Shown: positions 8,703 to 17,564, numbered from the stretch's first letter. The stretch is 64,000 bases of DNA from an uncultured Bacteroidota bacterium (GCA_903877645.1 CAIRES010000011.1:1-64000), one strand, 5' to 3'. Notes: generated by a model not told the origin, from the sequence alone. A program made the numbers and translations.

Positions 8703-9257
8703 CTATTTTTGAGTGAGGTCGCTTTCCAGTGAGATGATAGCTTCTTTGCCGATCTTATCGGCAACAACAGAAGGTACAGCAATTTTATAATCTTGTAGTC
8801 TTGCCGAAAATTTAGCTTTGAGTAATAATTTATTGCCCTTTACGATTATTGTTCCGGGTACATTCACTTCATTAGTAACCCCGTGCATAGTGAGTTTGCC
8901 GGCAACAGAAACATTGTAAGTGCCGTCTTTGGTAAAATTAACGGAACCCGAATTGCTGATCGCGCCTTTAAATTCGGATTTGGGATATTTATCGCTTTCC
9001 ATATAGTTCTCGTTAAAGTGTTCCTGCATCAGCTCACGCTCAAATTTGAAGCTTTTTACCGGAACCTGGAAAACAATATTGCCTGTTTTGCCATCAACGA
9101 TACTGGCAACCTCATTATTAATACCTTCTATTTTTTCGGGGGAGTGGGCGGCGGTAGCACTGAAAGATATTTTGCCGGTGCGCGTCATGTAAGTTTGGGC
9201 AAAAAGTGAGCCAGTAAATGCAAGCGCGCAAAGGGCGATTAATATTAGCTTTTTCAT
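8703..9257 (-). CDS. YceI family periplasmic protein (copy 1)
   Basis: 184 aa with a signal peptide (residues 1-21, ending LFAQ). The YceI lipocalin-like fold shows as 'ISFSATAAHSPEKIEGINNEV', 'FKFERELMQEHFNENYMESDKYPKSEFKG' and 'LTMHGVTNEVNVPGTI'. Structurally characterised members bind long polyisoprenoids such as quinone-like lipids in a hydrophobic tunnel. It sits 20 bases upstream of DUF5777 copy 1 and 31 bases downstream of the cytochrome-like lipoprotein gene, so it is probably in the same transcript. A paralogue lies at 11528-12082 in the divergent module. Confidence 0.87.
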   Translation of the reverse strand: MKKLILIALCALAFTGSLFAQTYMTRTGKISFSATAAHSPEKIEGINNEVASIVDGKTGNIVFQVPVKSFKFERELMQEHFNENYMESDKYPKSEFKGAISNSGSVNFTKDGTYNVSVAGKLTMHGVTNEVNVPGTIIVKGNKLLLKAKFSARLQDYKIAVPSVVADKIGKEAIISLESDLTQK

Positions 9258-9288
9258 GTTCTTTTTTCTAAATTAGTGATAAGATATT

Positions 9289-9672
9289 TTAATTGTTCTG
9301 AGCGCCTTGATTCACCCAGGCAGTGATCTTTTCAATATCGCACGCGGATAATGAAGGCTGACTCTGTGGCATGTGGTGAATATCTCCTGTATTAGTTATA
9401 ATAATATCGTTGACCATGTTGCCGCTGGAGGCCTGGCTTGTCAGCGATTTGGTATAACTTGTGTAATCGCCATATCCGGCAGCCACGCCACTCGCTGAGT
9501 GGCAACTGGTGCAGTATGAGTTAAATATTGGCTGAATAGTGCTGCTGAACGACACTGTAGCAGTATCGCAGGTAACACTTGTTGTGGAAGCCGGGTACAG
9601 CTTGGTATACTTGTCGTTGTAACAACTATTAAGCAATAAGGCCATACCTGCAAGCGCAATTATTTTTTTCAT
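9289..9672 (-). CDS. Cytochrome c-like lipoprotein, one CxxCH site (copy 1)
   Basis: 127 aa with a lipoprotein signal (lipobox-like 'LLLNSC', Cys17). After a linker, 'YCTSCHSAS' near residue 55 is a standard CxxCH haem c attachment site. 'HHMPQSQPSLS' supplies a likely distal Met, and the C-terminus 'ACDIEKITAWVNQGAQNN' is the last helix. It is predicted to be a membrane-anchored mono-haem electron carrier in the periplasm. The paralogue at 12084-12467 has a longer spacing between its two Cys. It is co-directional with the YceI and DUF5777 genes. Confidence 0.82.
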   Translation of the reverse strand: MKKIIALAGMALLLNSCYNDKYTKLYPASTTSVTCDTATVSFSSTIQPIFNSYCTSCHSASGVAAGYGDYTSYTKSLTSQASSGNMVNDIIITNTGDIHHMPQSQPSLSACDIEKITAWVNQGAQNN

Positions 9673-9693
9673 TATTTCTATGTTTGTTAGTAA

Positions 9694-10098
9694 TTATTTT
9701 GTCAATACACAATCTGTAAGTGCGACTCCTGTGATCCCGTTCCCGGAGCAAAAACCTTTTATGGAAATAGCGCCCCCTTTGGTTACATTTATTCCCTTAT
9801 CTCTCATAGCACATTGTATACCCGTCATTGGATCTCCTGTTTGCAGGATCAGCATCAGGTGTGCATCCTGTGAAGTATCTACTTCACTAATCGTGCCAGA
9901 AACATTGATTGCCTTATTGAGGTATTTGGCATCAGCGGCCTTTTCATCAGCATTGTATTCTTTAGATAGCGCCACGGCTGATATTTCTATCCCTTTAGCG
10001 TCTTCGACTTTTTTGTGTGGTTTGTTCCATATATAAACACCTGATACCACACCTATCAATAACAGAACCAGAATGACACCAATGATTTTCTTAGCCAT
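9694..10098 (-). CDS. Membrane-anchored OB-fold protein (tRNA_anti-like)
   Basis: 134 aa with one N-terminal membrane segment (about residues 4-24, 'IIGVILVLLLIGVVSGVYIW'). The rest resembles the small OB-fold family called tRNA_anti-like: 'AVALSKEYNADEKAADAKYLNKAINVSGTI' then strands ending 'ISIKGFCSGNGITGVALTDCVL'. Two Cys (in 'IQCAM' and 'GFC') plus a third near the end are notable. It is probably the first gene of the minus-strand module and has no counterpart in the second module. Its promoter region carries the direct-repeat element at 10164-10191. Confidence 0.7.
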   Translation of the reverse strand: MAKKIIGVILVLLLIGVVSGVYIWNKPHKKVEDAKGIEISAVALSKEYNADEKAADAKYLNKAINVSGTISEVDTSQDAHLMLILQTGDPMTGIQCAMRDKGINVTKGGAISIKGFCSGNGITGVALTDCVLTK

Positions 10099-10163
10099 GA
10101 ATCTTTAATTAATCAACTAACTTAAAAGTAACTAAATATTCGATTTGCTTTCAGGAGTGATCG

Positions 10164-10191
10164 GATGAAACGGGAAAATTGCAGTATGAGC
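10164..10191 (-). promoter_or_regulatory. Direct-repeat operator candidate, site 1 (21-bp period)
   Basis: On the plus strand GATGAAA (10164-10170) recurs as TATGAGC (10185-10191), 21 bp away. The first 15 bases, GATGAAACGGGAAAA, are identical to those of site 2 at 11402. It lies 66 bp upstream of the OB-fold gene start. A 21-bp period places both half-sites on one DNA face, as LytTR-family regulators use. A LytTR regulator is encoded at 16318-17073. Confidence 0.45.
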
Positions 10192-10244
10192 GTGCAAAAT
10201 TAGTAACATCGGTAAATAGTGATGTTTCCTAATTGTTATTATTT

Positions 10245-11309
10245 TCATTTGAGGCGCATATATCCGAATAGCCCATAAGTTTCCTGCGACGGGCCGGCAG
10301 TGAAATAGAGTTGGGTAGCAGATGACGGAGCGAAAGCAATATCCCATACACCATCTATGAACAAAGGGACGCCATTATTTTCAAGGGGCCCTTTGTAATC
10401 GCCGCTGGAGTCAAAGATCAGTGTAGTGCCATCACCAAAATTAGCTACAAGGATAGCGCCTTCACCCTGGCCGAAGTCGGCTGATGCCCTGGCAATTCCC
10501 CACGGCGAGTTGAGTGCGCCCTGCGTGGCAAACCTTTTGATGAAAGTGCCGTTTGGGTTAAAAATATCAATATAGCCATTACCTGCGCCACGTTGGTCGT
10601 CATGGTTATCGGGAGGTATCTGTTTGGCATAAGTGACAAATAGCTTCCCACCAATATTGCGAATATTGAATGGGGCAAAGCCGGCAGGTATAGTTGCATC
10701 TACGAGTTGCCTGCTGCTGATGTAGTGAAATGAAGCATCAAACACATCTATGCGGTTATTGAAGAAATCAGTGGCATAAAGAAAATTTCCCGTGCTATCA
10801 TTGGCGATAGCAATCCCTTTATAAACGGCTTTCTGTGCCGACCGATCGACTACTGTATATGTTGAGTCTCCGCCGTTCCATCCTGCGATGATGCCATCTT
10901 CGGTAGCATACATAAATTTTTCGGGTGCGCCATTGGCAATGAAGCCTGAAGTGGTGTTGTACACCGCCCCGGTAGGTGATGCGCCAAATTGAATACTGCG
11001 CAGCGGTATGGCCACGGGCGCTAAAGTTTGTTTGCCGGTAGCGTCATATATCACGGTTCGGCCACTGTGATTGCAGGAAATCCATATAGAGCCTTTTGTG
11101 CTAATGGCCATACCCCATGGATTGGCGAGGTTGCTATCTATGGGCCCGGCTGCGAGGCCGGCAGTATCTGCCACAAGAATAGTGGCATCATAATCTCTTC
11201 CCCCGGTTGAAAGTGACGGAAGATGTTCGTGCCTGCAAGCCAACAATGTAGCGAACAGTAATACTGTAATATACAATCCGGTGTTACTATTCCTTACAAT
11301 ACCGTTCAT
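10245..11309 (-). CDS. TIGR03118-like NHL-repeat lipoprotein
   Basis: 354 aa with an N-terminal lipoprotein-like signal (hydrophobic 'LYITVLLFATLLAC', Cys25). The body reads as a six-bladed propeller: 'LANPWGMAISTKGSIWISCNHSG' near residue 60, 'NSPWGIARA' near 260, and 'VDGVWDIAFAPSS'-like blades. This wording fits the TIGR03118 family of uncharacterised propeller proteins. It is an outlier between the two duplicated modules. Its start is 218 bases from the divergent YceI copy 2, and the intervening DNA carries operator candidate site 2. Confidence 0.72.
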   Translation of the reverse strand: MNGIVRNSNTGLYITVLLFATLLACRHEHLPSLSTGGRDYDATILVADTAGLAAGPIDSNLANPWGMAISTKGSIWISCNHSGRTVIYDATGKQTLAPVAIPLRSIQFGASPTGAVYNTTSGFIANGAPEKFMYATEDGIIAGWNGGDSTYTVVDRSAQKAVYKGIAIANDSTGNFLYATDFFNNRIDVFDASFHYISSRQLVDATIPAGFAPFNIRNIGGKLFVTYAKQIPPDNHDDQRGAGNGYIDIFNPNGTFIKRFATQGALNSPWGIARASADFGQGEGAILVANFGDGTTLIFDSSGDYKGPLENNGVPLFIDGVWDIAFAPSSATQLYFTAGPSQETYGLFGYMRLK

Positions 11310-11401
11310 GATGTGAAATCCTAAGGTAATTCAATTTTGATAAGATAAGTCAAAATGGGCATAGGAAAATATTGCTATAGATAAATCCGGGACTTGGTGT
11401 T

Positions 11402-11429
11402 GATGAAACGGGAAAAGCACCGGATGAAG
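11402..11429. promoter_or_regulatory. Direct-repeat operator candidate, site 2 (21-bp period)
   Basis: GATGAAA (11402-11408) recurs as GATGAAG (11423-11429), 21 bp away. It shares 15 identical bases with site 1. It lies in the divergent region between the NHL lipoprotein (93 bp away) and YceI copy 2 (99 bp away), so it could serve either promoter. Confidence 0.45.
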
Positions 11430-11527
11430 AGGATCGTGATTTTGCATTGGCAGTCAGATATGAAATGCCGATCATTAATTTTATATTTACCAAACCACCA
11501 CTACCGGAATTGAACAAGTATTAGCGC

Positions 11528-12082
11528 ATGAAAAAACCATTGTTGGTTCTGCTTTCTATATTGATCCTACCCATGTCTTTATTCGGGCAGAGTGAGGTCT
11601 ATGAGGTATCGAAAGGGGATATTCATTTTCACTCCAATGCACCCCAGGAATTGATCAAAGCGGCTTCGGCATATCTTAGCGGAATTGTTGACGTAAAAAA
11701 CAGGACCTTTTTTTTTAAGATCAGCATAGCTTCATTCATAGGCTTTAACAGCCCGCTACAAAAAGAACACTTTAATGAGAACTACCTGGAAAGTGATGTG
11801 TTCCCATTTGCCACTTTTTCAGGGAAGATCATAGAGGAAATAGACCTGTCGAAAAACGGAGCTTATGATATACGGGCAAAAGGAAAGATGACCATACACG
11901 GTGTGGAAGAGCAGCGGCTGATCAAGTGTCATCTTCTTTGCAAAAACGGGGTGATCAGTGTTCAGTCTGATTTTACAGTGTTGCTTGCCGATCATAACAT
12001 AAAGATACCCCGGATCGTATCAGATAAGCTTTCGCCGGAGATCAATGTATCTGTAAACGCGGTATTGATAAAGAAAACATAA
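11528..12082 (+). CDS. YceI family periplasmic protein (copy 2)
   Basis: 184 aa, the same length as copy 1, with a signal peptide (residues 1-21, ending LFGQ). Shared motifs with copy 1 include 'LQKEHFNENYLESDVFPFATFSGKI', 'KMTIHGVEEQ' and 'IPRIVSDKL'. It is probably a periplasmic binder of isoprenoid-type lipids, as for other YceI proteins. It opens the plus-strand module, whose order (YceI, cytochrome-like, DUF5777) differs from the minus-strand copy, where the cytochrome-like gene comes before YceI. A TATATTTA box at 11482-11489 is a plausible -7 element. Confidence 0.87.
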   Translation: MKKPLLVLLSILILPMSLFGQSEVYEVSKGDIHFHSNAPQELIKAASAYLSGIVDVKNRTFFFKISIASFIGFNSPLQKEHFNENYLESDVFPFATFSGKIIEEIDLSKNGAYDIRAKGKMTIHGVEEQRLIKCHLLCKNGVISVQSDFTVLLADHNIKIPRIVSDKLSPEINVSVNAVLIKKT

Positions 12083-12083
12083 C

Positions 12084-12467
12084 ATGAACAAAGTAGTTAG
12101 TATGCTTATTATGTGCCTTTTGTTTGCGAGTTGTTATGAAGACAACTCAACGGCATTGTACCCCCAGTCTACGTATGCCGGGAGCAGTACATGTGACACC
12201 ACAAATGTTTCTTTTTCCAAAATAATTCAGCCCCTGTTATTGCAAAATTGTGCGTTGGCCGGATGCCACGCAAGTTCATCACCCACCGGGGGATACCGAC
12301 TTGATAACTATAACGGGGTACGCTCAATAGTGCTTAGCGGCCGCATCCTGGGGGCAATCAACCATCAGACAGGATATGCCACCATGCCTAAGGATGCAGC
12401 GAAACTGAATGCTTGCCAGATTGGAGAAATTACCAGTTGGATAGACCAGGGTGCAAAAAATAATTGA
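12084..12467 (+). CDS. Cytochrome c-like lipoprotein with a CxxxxCH motif (copy 2)
   Basis: 127 aa, the same length as copy 1, with a lipobox-like 'LLFASC' (Cys17). The haem site is atypical: 'NCALAGCHAS' has four residues between the Cys pair rather than two. CX4CH variants occur in Bacteroidota cytochrome-like lipoproteins. The distal part 'YATMPKDAAKLNACQIGEITSWIDQGAKNN' aligns with copy 1, including the Met. It begins two bases after the YceI stop. Haem attachment is likely but less certain than for copy 1. Confidence 0.78.
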   Translation: MNKVVSMLIMCLLFASCYEDNSTALYPQSTYAGSSTCDTTNVSFSKIIQPLLLQNCALAGCHASSSPTGGYRLDNYNGVRSIVLSGRILGAINHQTGYATMPKDAAKLNACQIGEITSWIDQGAKNN

Positions 12468-12486
12468 TGCTAAAAAATGAAAGTCA

Positions 12487-13437
12487 ATGAATAGGAAATT
12501 ACATATTCTCCCGATCGTACTGTTTATTCTGTTGTGCAGCATACAGGCATTGGCGCAGGAAAAAGATACACTTTCGGATAATACGGGATACCTGGAACAA
12601 CTGCTGGATAGTGATGTTCGTAACAATAGGGATATGCCGGGATACCATACTACGGCTACTTTCAAATCGACCCGCATTATTAACGGGCAGAGCATAGAGA
12701 ATGTGGGCAAGGGTACACTGGACTTCAGGATATCGCACAGGTTCGGGGAACTGAACGAGGGGATCCAAAATTTATATGGACTTGACAATGCCACTACGAA
12801 GTTTGGTTTTGACTATGGGCTCACAGACTGGCTGACGGCAGGGATAGGACGGAGCAGTTTTGAAAAGGAATATGATGCATTCTTTAAAGTAAAATTGCTC
12901 AGGCAAACAGTAGATGATCAAATTCCGGTGAGTGTGAGCTACTTGTGCGGCATGTCGGCAACAACGATGGACGTAGTGAATATACCCGGTTATACCTATT
13001 ACCTGAGCAATAGGTTATTTTACGTGGATCAATTTCTGATTGCCCGCAAGATAAGTAAGGTGTTGTCGTTGCAGCTAATGCCTACATACCTGCATTACAA
13101 CCTGGTGAGTAACCCCGGAGACCCTAACGATGTGCTGGCGATAGGTATAGGAGGGCGGATAAAGCTGAGTAAGCATATCGCACTTACGGGTGAATATTAT
13201 TATGTGATACCCGGGCATCAATTAGCGGGTTATAACAACCCTGTATCTTTGGGGATAGATATAGAAACAGGCGGGCATGTTTTTCAATTGTTCGCGTCAA
13301 ACGCAGCTAATATCACAGAGCGAACATTTATAGGCGAAACGCAGGGGGATATATCAAAAGGGGCAATACACCTGGGCTTTAACATCTCGCGTGTGTTCAC
13401 GGTGGTGAAACCAAAAGAACCCAAAAAGCAGGAATAA
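12487..13437 (+). CDS. DUF5777 family outer-membrane beta-barrel protein (copy 2)
   Basis: 316 aa, signal peptide at residues 1-23 (ending ALAQ). It is a clear paralogue of the protein at 7768-8682: 'TRIINGQSIENVGKGTLDFRI', 'SLGIDIETGGHVFQL' and 'NISRVFTVVKPKE' are nearly identical. It has an insertion near the N-terminus and a Lys-rich end. It is third in the plus-strand module and is followed after 25 bases by the sensor kinase gene, so barrel, cytochrome-like protein and regulator are probably in one operon. Confidence 0.8.
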   Translation: MNRKLHILPIVLFILLCSIQALAQEKDTLSDNTGYLEQLLDSDVRNNRDMPGYHTTATFKSTRIINGQSIENVGKGTLDFRISHRFGELNEGIQNLYGLDNATTKFGFDYGLTDWLTAGIGRSSFEKEYDAFFKVKLLRQTVDDQIPVSVSYLCGMSATTMDVVNIPGYTYYLSNRLFYVDQFLIARKISKVLSLQLMPTYLHYNLVSNPGDPNDVLAIGIGGRIKLSKHIALTGEYYYVIPGHQLAGYNNPVSLGIDIETGGHVFQLFASNAANITERTFIGETQGDISKGAIHLGFNISRVFTVVKPKEPKKQE

Positions 13438-13462
13438 CAGATGACAGGCATTATATAAAGAC

Positions 13463-16321
13463 ATGAAGCATAGACGACATTTGGTATTGGTGGTGTTTGT
13501 TTTTTTCTGCGCGCAAATGCGAGCGCAGAAGCCTTTTGTACGCGACTTTCCATTATTAGAGGTCAGCACAGGCGCAAATGTGAACGCGCTGGAACAGGAT
13601 AAGACGGGGTATATATGGATCGGAACAGATAGCGGGCTCTTTCGTTATAACGGCCAGGCATTTATGCGAGTGTACGATAGTGTGCACATTCCTGTGACTG
13701 CTATAGCGATAGCCGGAGACGATGTGTGGGTGGGCTATAGCAATGGGATGATAGGAACTGTTGCCGGCGGGGCAATAAAGAAAATAGAGATTAAAAACGG
13801 ACCGACTTGCAAAGTGACCTCGTTAAAGACGAATGGGTGCAACCTACTGATAGCCGGCACAGATGAGCAGGGTGTTTTTTTTATAATGAACCATATTGCC
13901 GTGGCTATAAATAGTGCAAACGGATTGTCTGATAATTCGGTGTATGGGTTTTCGGTTATTGGTCACAAAAGTATAGTAGCCGGTACTGATATGGGGATGA
14001 ATGAAATCAGGCTACAAGATGGCAAGCCGGTTGTGACGGTGTATGATACAAAACAGGGTTTGCCGGATGATATTGTTATGGTATCAAAGAAAGATCGGGG
14101 AAGTGGCTTGTATTGGGTGGGTACACAGCAAGGAGGGGTGGTACTCTATGATATGGGCCACAAAGCAGCGAAGAGCATAATGCCCGGCAAGTGGCAGTAT
14201 GGGCAAGTAAATGACGTACTGCCGGTATCGGGTAAAAGGGCCTGGATAGCCACCCAGAGCGGGTATCTGATCGAGGTGACATCAGCTAATAACGGCAACG
14301 CTATATTACACCCATACCTGTATGAAGGGAAAATATTCAAAAAACTGCTGTGCGACAAAGCAGGCAATATCTGGTGCGCCACTAATCATGGCCTGACGAT
14401 GATGACGGGTGAGTATATGGGCTATATAAAGCCCGGAGCGCCCTACTCATTATACGATGTGACCGCAATGGCGAGGGATAGCAGCGGGCTATGGATAGCA
14501 ATGAAAAAAGGTCTGTATCATTTATCATTGAAGGACAGCATGCAGAAGATAGATTTTGCATTTGCGGCGAAGGCAAATATTACAAGTTTATTCAAAGATG
14601 ACGGGTGCATGTGGATTGGCACTTTTGGAGATGGGTTGTACTATAAAAATAAAAAAGGCGTTATCACCAAAGTGACAGGCATTGGAGAATTGGGGGTAGA
14701 TGCCAACATACTGAGTATAGCTGCTACTAAAGGCCGTTTATGGGTGGCAGGGCTGAAAGGTGTTGAAGAACTGTCGTATACTACCGATGGTAAAATAAGC
14801 CTCATAAAACACCATGGCAAAAAAACAGGGATAGGCAGCGATTATGTATACCAATTGTACCCTGATGCAAACGGAGATATATGGATGGCCACTGATGGCG
14901 CCGGTGTGTGCATGTATGATGGGGCATCCTATCATCATTGGGACTCATCATTTGATGCGAATGGCAAAGTAGCTTACAGCATTACTGAAGATGCCGGTAA
15001 GGATATGTGGGCAGGTACTATGTATAAAGACCTGTATCATTTTCATGACAACGAATGGAAGAACCTGAGGCTGCCGGAAACACAATATCCTGATGTGAAT
15101 ATATCTGCTATAATGGCGAATTATACAGGGCAGGTGATCTCGGTATATCAAAGGTGTGTGGATGAATGGTATCCACTCAGCCGATATTCCCGGCATTTCA
15201 ACAGCGCTATGGGGATAGGGCTGGATAGTACATCTTCTGTGTTGAACTGTGCGGCCAAGGATGACCAGGGTAATATCTATATTCCTTATCAGCAAGGAAT
15301 ACTCGTATTCAGAAACCAGCAGGGGGCATACGATATATCGCCTAATGTACGCATCACCCAACCTATGATATACACTAAGCCGGTGACAGACAACAGGCAT
15401 GTATTTGATCATGATGAGAATTATATAGGGTTTGCATTTGAAGGTATCGGTTACAGTAACCACGAGCGGCTAAACTATAGGTATACATTGCAGGGGTATG
15501 ATGCTGAGTGGATTTATACCAATGATGCATCTGTTAGTTTTCCGAAACTGGCACCCGGGAGTTACAAATTCAGGGTGCAGGTCTCCCTGAACCCTGCATT
15601 TGAACATCCGCAAGAGGATGATTATGAGTTTGCGATTGCTACTCCATTCTGGAAGACGGATGTGTTTTATGTTATATCATTTCTGGGCCTGCTAATTGTT
15701 GGCTATTCGTATGTCAAAATAAGAGAGCGACGGCTGAAAAGCATATCCCGCCTGCAACAGGAGCGTATGATGTTTGAATACGAACATCTGAAAAGCCAGG
15801 TAAACCCGCACTTCCTTTTTAACAGCTTGTATGCTTTGTCTATACTGATCGAAGAAAAGAAGGAGAATGCGCTGAGCTATACGGTGCACCTTGCTGACCT
15901 GTACCGCAATATGCTGACACACAGTAAGAAGGACATGATACCACTGAATGAAGAATTGTCTATACTGAATGATTATATCCAGATACAACAAACCAGGTTT
16001 GGAGATGCATTAAAGGTAAGAATAGATATTCCCCGGGAGGTTTTGGAAAATGGGCAGGTCGTACCTTTGGCATTGCAATTGCTGGTAGAGAATGCTATTA
16101 AGCATAATGTGGTTTCTGTGGCACACCCGCTGGTGATTGAGATCCTTGCCACAAAGGACGAGATCGTCATCAGGAATATAATTAACCCTAAGATCAGTAA
16201 AGAGAAGGGCGCCGGTATAGGGTTGGTCAATATTAAAGAACGTTATGGCCTGCTGTCAAGGAAGATAGTATCCTACGAGGTATCGGGTAATGAGTATATT
16301 GTAAAACTACCTTTGTTATGA
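13463..16321 (+). CDS. LytS-type sensor histidine kinase with two-component propeller ectodomain
   Basis: 952 aa. Signal peptide (1-22), then a long periplasmic region of two-component propeller repeats (motifs such as 'GYIWIGTDSGLFRY', 'GNIWCATNHGL' and 'GDIWMATDGAGV') and a Y_Y_Y domain at about 650-712. One membrane helix lies at about 735-756. The cytoplasmic part is a LytS/His_kinase domain with 'NPHFLFNS' (His783, the likely phospho-acceptor) and a reduced ATPase domain ('LLVENAIKHN', 'GAGIGLVNIKERY'). It overlaps the regulator gene by four bases (ATGA). The reporter domain resembles that of polysaccharide-responsive hybrid systems, but the signal here is unknown. Confidence 0.88.
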   Translation: MKHRRHLVLVVFVFFCAQMRAQKPFVRDFPLLEVSTGANVNALEQDKTGYIWIGTDSGLFRYNGQAFMRVYDSVHIPVTAIAIAGDDVWVGYSNGMIGTVAGGAIKKIEIKNGPTCKVTSLKTNGCNLLIAGTDEQGVFFIMNHIAVAINSANGLSDNSVYGFSVIGHKSIVAGTDMGMNEIRLQDGKPVVTVYDTKQGLPDDIVMVSKKDRGSGLYWVGTQQGGVVLYDMGHKAAKSIMPGKWQYGQVNDVLPVSGKRAWIATQSGYLIEVTSANNGNAILHPYLYEGKIFKKLLCDKAGNIWCATNHGLTMMTGEYMGYIKPGAPYSLYDVTAMARDSSGLWIAMKKGLYHLSLKDSMQKIDFAFAAKANITSLFKDDGCMWIGTFGDGLYYKNKKGVITKVTGIGELGVDANILSIAATKGRLWVAGLKGVEELSYTTDGKISLIKHHGKKTGIGSDYVYQLYPDANGDIWMATDGAGVCMYDGASYHHWDSSFDANGKVAYSITEDAGKDMWAGTMYKDLYHFHDNEWKNLRLPETQYPDVNISAIMANYTGQVISVYQRCVDEWYPLSRYSRHFNSAMGIGLDSTSSVLNCAAKDDQGNIYIPYQQGILVFRNQQGAYDISPNVRITQPMIYTKPVTDNRHVFDHDENYIGFAFEGIGYSNHERLNYRYTLQGYDAEWIYTNDASVSFPKLAPGSYKFRVQVSLNPAFEHPQEDDYEFAIATPFWKTDVFYVISFLGLLIVGYSYVKIRERRLKSISRLQQERMMFEYEHLKSQVNPHFLFNSLYALSILIEEKKENALSYTVHLADLYRNMLTHSKKDMIPLNEELSILNDYIQIQQTRFGDALKVRIDIPREVLENGQVVPLALQLLVENAIKHNVVSVAHPLVIEILATKDEIVIRNIINPKISKEKGAGIGLVNIKERYGLLSRKIVSYEVSGNEYIVKLPLL

Positions 16322-17073
16322 ACATTGTATTGATCGAAGATGAGCATCTTGCTTACCAGAGAATGGCCAAGCTGATCAAAGAAATATTGCCTGCGTCCCA
16401 GATCCTGGCGCATCATGATACTGTGGAGTCGGCGAGTAAGTGGTTCTCGGGTAATGCTGCCCCCGACCTGGTGCTTTTGGATGTGCAATTGTCAGATGGA
16501 ACGGCTTTTGACCTGCTGAAAGCAGTAAATATTGACTGCCCGATCATCTTCACTACAGCTTATGATCAATATGCTATAGATGCATTCAAGACAACGAGTG
16601 TCGACTACTTATTGAAGCCTATCAAAAAGGCTGAACTGGAGTCAGCACTTGAAAAGTTGAAAAAATTCAAGGATATTTTTCAGGAAGCAGAGACTTCGCC
16701 TAAAGATGTTGGAATACCTGCAGAGTACAAAAAGCGCTTCATGATCAGGTTTGGGGAACATATCAAATCAGTGCCTGTTGAAGATATTGCATACTGCTAT
16801 AGCGAGAATAAGAATACTTATGCGCGATTATGGGACGGGCGATCATATCCAATGGATAATAACCTGGACATGCTGGAGGCCATGCTGAACCCTGCAGATT
16901 TTTTTCGCATCAACAGGCAGTATATCATTACCCTTAAAGCTATTACAGAAATGAAGACCTATAGTAAGGCACGTGTTATCGTGAAGTTAAACCCTGTGGT
17001 AAAGGAGCCACCAGTGGTGAGTTCTGAACGTGCTGCAGACTTTAAGAAGTGGCTGGCGGGGGAGACGTACTGA
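16318..17073 (+). CDS. LytTR-family response regulator
   Basis: 251 aa. Receiver domain at residues 1-120, with the phospho-acceptor Asp55 in 'LVLLDVQLSDG' and the acidic pair 'EDEH' at 7-10. A linker leads to a LytTR DNA-binding domain at about 145-250 ('DIAYCYSENKNTYARLWDGRSYPMDNNLDML', 'FFRINRQYIITLKAI'). It is co-translated with the kinase through an ATGA overlap. LytTR proteins bind direct repeats about 21-22 bp apart. Elements of that geometry lie upstream of both YceI-module transcripts, making those genes its most likely targets (inference). Confidence 0.9.
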   Translation: MNIVLIEDEHLAYQRMAKLIKEILPASQILAHHDTVESASKWFSGNAAPDLVLLDVQLSDGTAFDLLKAVNIDCPIIFTTAYDQYAIDAFKTTSVDYLLKPIKKAELESALEKLKKFKDIFQEAETSPKDVGIPAEYKKRFMIRFGEHIKSVPVEDIAYCYSENKNTYARLWDGRSYPMDNNLDMLEAMLNPADFFRINRQYIITLKAITEMKTYSKARVIVKLNPVVKEPPVVSSERAADFKKWLAGETY

Positions 17074-17180
17074 GTGAATGGACCTTGTGAGCAATATCAG
17101 TAGAAAAGGTGACTATCGTCATATTGTGGCGATCATAGAGCATGTACTTTTGAATCAGTTAATTAAAAATAACGATCTAT

Positions 17181-17564
17181 ATGAAAAGAATCAGTATCAC
17201 ACACATGAACAATGCACACGGCGACTGGTTGCGTGCACTGGATTTTTATAAAGAGGAAATAGTGATCCTTAGAAAAAGGCTGGGTGAACTTGCCGGTAAA
17301 AACACATTGCCCGAGGTATTAAAACAGGTGGAGCACTTTGAAAACCAGCTTGCCATCCAAAAGGAGCATATCGATTTACTCAGTCATGATATTCATGCAA
17401 ACGTCGCAGATATCAGTAAAGAGATACAACATTCAAAAGAAGGGTACATCAGTGAATCTCTTTTTGTTCAGCACAACGGACTTGCTACAAAATTTGCTGA
17501 CGAAGAAAAAATATTTAACGCCATACGGCACGAATTTAATCAATTCTCATCTGCGTGGATGTAA
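17181..17564 (+). CDS. Small coiled-coil protein, function unknown
   Basis: 127 aa, no signal peptide or membrane segment. Residues 20-90 are rich in Leu, Lys and Glu with heptad-like spacing ('EIVILRKRLGELAGKNTLPEVLKQVEHFENQLAIQ'), suggesting a helical bundle or coiled coil. I do not recognise the family. It starts 107 bases after the LytTR gene and ends 17 bases before a CHAD-like gene on the same strand, so it may open a separate four-gene operon. Confidence 0.6.
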   Translation: MKRISITHMNNAHGDWLRALDFYKEEIVILRKRLGELAGKNTLPEVLKQVEHFENQLAIQKEHIDLLSHDIHANVADISKEIQHSKEGYISESLFVQHNGLATKFADEEKIFNAIRHEFNQFSSAWM

